Shown here in pieces: positions 62,471 through 64,000 of a DNA stretch of 64,000 nt. The DNA is taken from NCBI GenBank assembly GCA_017406955.1, contig JAFQXM010000007.1, forward strand, positions 337,564 to 401,563, given 5' to 3'. Source of the stretch: Bacilli bacterium (lineage in GTDB: Bacteria > Bacillota_I > Bacilli_A > RF39 > UBA660). How positions within the stretch are numbered: position 1 is the first letter of the stretch; the number at the start of each line of letters is the position of its first letter. The translations under genes and the position numbers were made by a program. The notes under the pieces were generated by a model. That model did not search any database. It saw only the letters and a list, made by a program, of their open reading frames with translations, and had not been told where the DNA came from.

Positions 62471-62845
62471 ATGGAAAAAGTTGCAGTATATGCTAGTTTT
62501 AAAAAACAAGGTAGTGAATCAATAGATTATACTTTAAAACAACTAGCAGATTATTGTCTTATGAAAAACTATGATTATACTATTTACTTTGATAAGATTA
62601 AAAGTCGTTTAGATGTAGATAGAAAAGAATTAAATAGTTTAATGGAAGACATAGAACAAAATAAGTATTCAAAAGTGATAATTAAAGATATAAGACATTT
62701 ATCACGAGATACAATTTTTAATGTGAATTTTGTACAATTACTAGAAGATCATAATTGTAAATTAGAAAGTATTGATGGTATGGATTTCACATTATATAAA
62801 GATATATTCAATAGATTTAAAAATAAGGAGGAGAAAGTAAGATGA
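62471..62845 (+). CDS. Degenerate serine-recombinase catalytic-domain protein
   Basis: A 124-residue protein that matches only the N-terminal resolvase domain: VAVYASFKKQGSE, a long helix, SRLDVDRKELNSLMEDI, VIIKDIRHLSRD. In active enzymes the first motif is YxRxSxxxQ with the nucleophile Ser; here it reads YASFKKQ, so the Ser and one Arg are missing. There is no DNA-binding tail. It is probably a regulatory or structural relative, not a recombinase. It overlaps the next gene by 4 bp. Confidence 0.8.
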   Translation: MEKVAVYASFKKQGSESIDYTLKQLADYCLMKNYDYTIYFDKIKSRLDVDRKELNSLMEDIEQNKYSKVIIKDIRHLSRDTIFNVNFVQLLEDHNCKLESIDGMDFTLYKDIFNRFKNKEEKVR

Positions 62846-63249
62846 ATAATGAAGTTGAAAGAGAAGTAAGAAATTCAAAAAACACATTTGAATTAGAAGG
62901 GAATGTTGCTAATATTAATGATATTTATGAAAATCAAAATGGTAAAAAATCATTAAGATTTGATTTAGCACAAAATAATAATGGGAATACACAATTTGTT
63001 CCTATTGTACTAAAAGGAGATTTAGTTAATACTTATGGTAATGAAATACAAAAGGGAGATTGGATCTCTATAAAAGGTAGAATTAATACTTATACAAAAG
63101 ATATTGAAAGAGATGGAAAAACTTATAAAGATAAAGCAATTGATATTTTAGGTTTTGAAATCACTGATAGAAAAAATAATAAAATTTACACTTCTGATGG
63201 TCAAGTTCAAGAAATAACTTCTAATAAAGAAACTGAAATGGAAAGATAA
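62842..63249 (+). CDS. SSB-like OB-fold protein
   Basis: A 135-residue protein with a single-stranded-DNA-binding OB fold: FELEGNVANINDIYENQNGK, FVPIVLKGDLVNTYGNEI and GDWISIKGRINTYTKD. The acidic C-terminal tip of classic SSB is absent; the tail ends EMER. It probably coats transferred or replicating element DNA. AAGGAGG lies before the ATG. Confidence 0.82.
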   Translation: MNNEVEREVRNSKNTFELEGNVANINDIYENQNGKKSLRFDLAQNNNGNTQFVPIVLKGDLVNTYGNEIQKGDWISIKGRINTYTKDIERDGKTYKDKAIDILGFEITDRKNNKIYTSDGQVQEITSNKETEMER

Positions 63250-63251
63250 TT

Positions 63252-63755
63252 ATGAATTACAAATATAAAATTCTAAATTATTGGAATTTTCAAGATGATT
63301 TATATGTTAATTACGAAGTAGAAGATTTAAAAAACAATGATAAAGCTAATGTAATTAATTACTATAATACATCTGATTTAGATTGTAATTATAATACTGC
63401 ATCAGAAGAAGAAATAACCAATTCACTATATAGACTTATTGAACGAGATGATGGTATTGAATTTAAAATGCCAAAAGTAAGTGATTTAAGTCCATTACTT
63501 CAATATGTATATGACTGGGTATGTCAAAGTGAATCAGATATGTGCCACATTGACTATGATGACTGGGAAGAAATTAAAGAAGATCATGATTTTAGTGAAG
63601 AAGATATAAAAGTTCTTTACAAGGAAGTAGAAAAATATAATTTAGATGATTATATTACTATTTGTGATGGAGAGTATAAAATATGTGGTTATGGTTGTTT
63701 ACAAACAATGTTCAATGATGACAGAACAAAGGGGAGTGAAGAACTTGAAAGATGA
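63252..63755 (+). CDS. Unknown acidic protein of the element
   Basis: A 167-residue soluble protein with clusters of Asp/Glu and a C-terminal Cys pattern (YKICGYGCLQTMF). It begins 2 bp after the SSB-like gene. No family recognised. Confidence 0.6.
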   Translation: MNYKYKILNYWNFQDDLYVNYEVEDLKNNDKANVINYYNTSDLDCNYNTASEEEITNSLYRLIERDDGIEFKMPKVSDLSPLLQYVYDWVCQSESDMCHIDYDDWEEIKEDHDFSEEDIKVLYKEVEKYNLDDYITICDGEYKICGYGCLQTMFNDDRTKGSEELER

Positions 63756-64000
63756 ATTAAGAAAAGGTCAAGCATTTATAGGAGTAGATGATAATAAATA
63801 TTATTTTCTAGGATTAGATTATGATGACCAAATATTTTTTACAACACTTGATTTATGGAGTGAAAAAGAACAGGGCTATATGTCCAAAAGTAATATATTT
63901 ATTAAAGAAGTATTAGATGAAAAATCTGACTTAATTGAAAATGCTACTTGGTATTATCAATCAATGAAAGAATTAGATAGTTCATCTATGGAAGAAAAAA
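63745..64000 (+). CDS. Unknown protein, cut by the window end
   Basis: An open frame from a TTG with GGGGAG 8 bp before it, running off the window (85 codons seen). It overlaps the preceding gene by 11 bp. The visible part begins KDELRKGQAFIGVDDNKYY. No family recognised. Confidence 0.55.
   Translation, partial: MKDELRKGQAFIGVDDNKYYFLGLDYDDQIFFTTLDLWSEKEQGYMSKSNIFIKEVLDEKSDLIENATWYYQSMKELDSSSMEEK

Noticed and set aside
62471..62845. Calling this gene the integrase of the element
   Set aside because: It lacks the nucleophile Ser region and the DNA-binding domain; the true integrase is probably beyond the window.
1..64000. Use of TGA for tryptophan (Mycoplasma-type code)
   Set aside because: Trp is coded by TGG throughout and TGA ends several genes at the right place, such as trpS, the YlmC-like gene and the AAA gene.

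Overview
The window is strongly AT-rich bacterial DNA from a low-GC Bacillota, most likely an uncultured gut Bacilli lineage with a compact genome. The evidence is a B. subtilis-like neighbour order in several places (yjbA-trpS, spoVID-ysxE, sigG-ylmC), a T-box-controlled gatCAB-aspS operon, archaeal-type ProRS, and AGGAGG-type ribosome sites. The standard genetic code is used: Trp is TGG, and TGA ends several genes. The lineage name is an inference. No rRNA gene or CRISPR array was seen.

Layout. (1) 1-8015 is the tail of a conjugation module: a VirB4-like ATPase (cut by the window edge), a two-domain peptidoglycan hydrolase, a lipoprotein, a VirD4/TraG coupling protein and a membrane protein with a large outer domain. 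(2) 8043-35810 is chromosomal: rhodanese, a VTT-family membrane protein, RmuC, a YjbA-like protein, trpS, an ASCH protein, a possible HopA1-family protein, an Asn-specific T-box followed by gatC-gatA-gatB-aspS, tig, lon, rubrerythrin, an M18 aminopeptidase, trmL, a glycosyltransferase, and a scattered set of sporulation genes (SpoVID-like, YsxE-like, SigG, YlmC/YmxH, YunB, YutH-like). (3) 35895-37077 holds twelve tRNA genes in two transcription units, all with encoded CCA. (4) 37171-42686 holds an M29 aminopeptidase, a metallophosphoesterase, a tandem pair of zinc-ribbon proteins and proS.

(5) From about 42960 to the right edge lies a second mobile element that appears to begin inside a truncated D-Ala-D-Ala carboxypeptidase gene. 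Its cargo includes the most unusual locus of the window, 44436-55549: six genes in one direction encoding an unknown protein, a 972-residue CbxX/SpoVK-type AAA+ protein with one dead and two live ATPase modules, a complete ClpP, a 1535-residue TPR protein, a 170-residue short relative of it, and an LRR/transglutaminase protein with a C-terminal membrane anchor. I know no described system with this composition. After it come a two-headed XRE repressor, a densely structured regulatory region (two 21-bp repeats, a palindromic operator on a strong promoter, a roughly 50-nt terminated transcript, and a second promoter with a hairpin/terminator leader), a surface-protein module (thioester and Cna-B adhesin plus its own sortase), and plasmid-type functions (degenerate serine-recombinase domain, SSB-like protein). 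The element runs off the right edge.

How the parts fit. Asn-tRNA is predicted to be made by AspRS plus GatCAB under control of uncharged tRNA-Asn. The SigG, SpoVID, YsxE, YlmC, YunB and YutH homologues suggest that the organism or a recent ancestor makes endospores. SigG seems to start at an AUA codon. The AAA-ClpP-TPR-transglutaminase operon looks like an element-borne protein-quality, defence or surface-processing device whose role is unknown.
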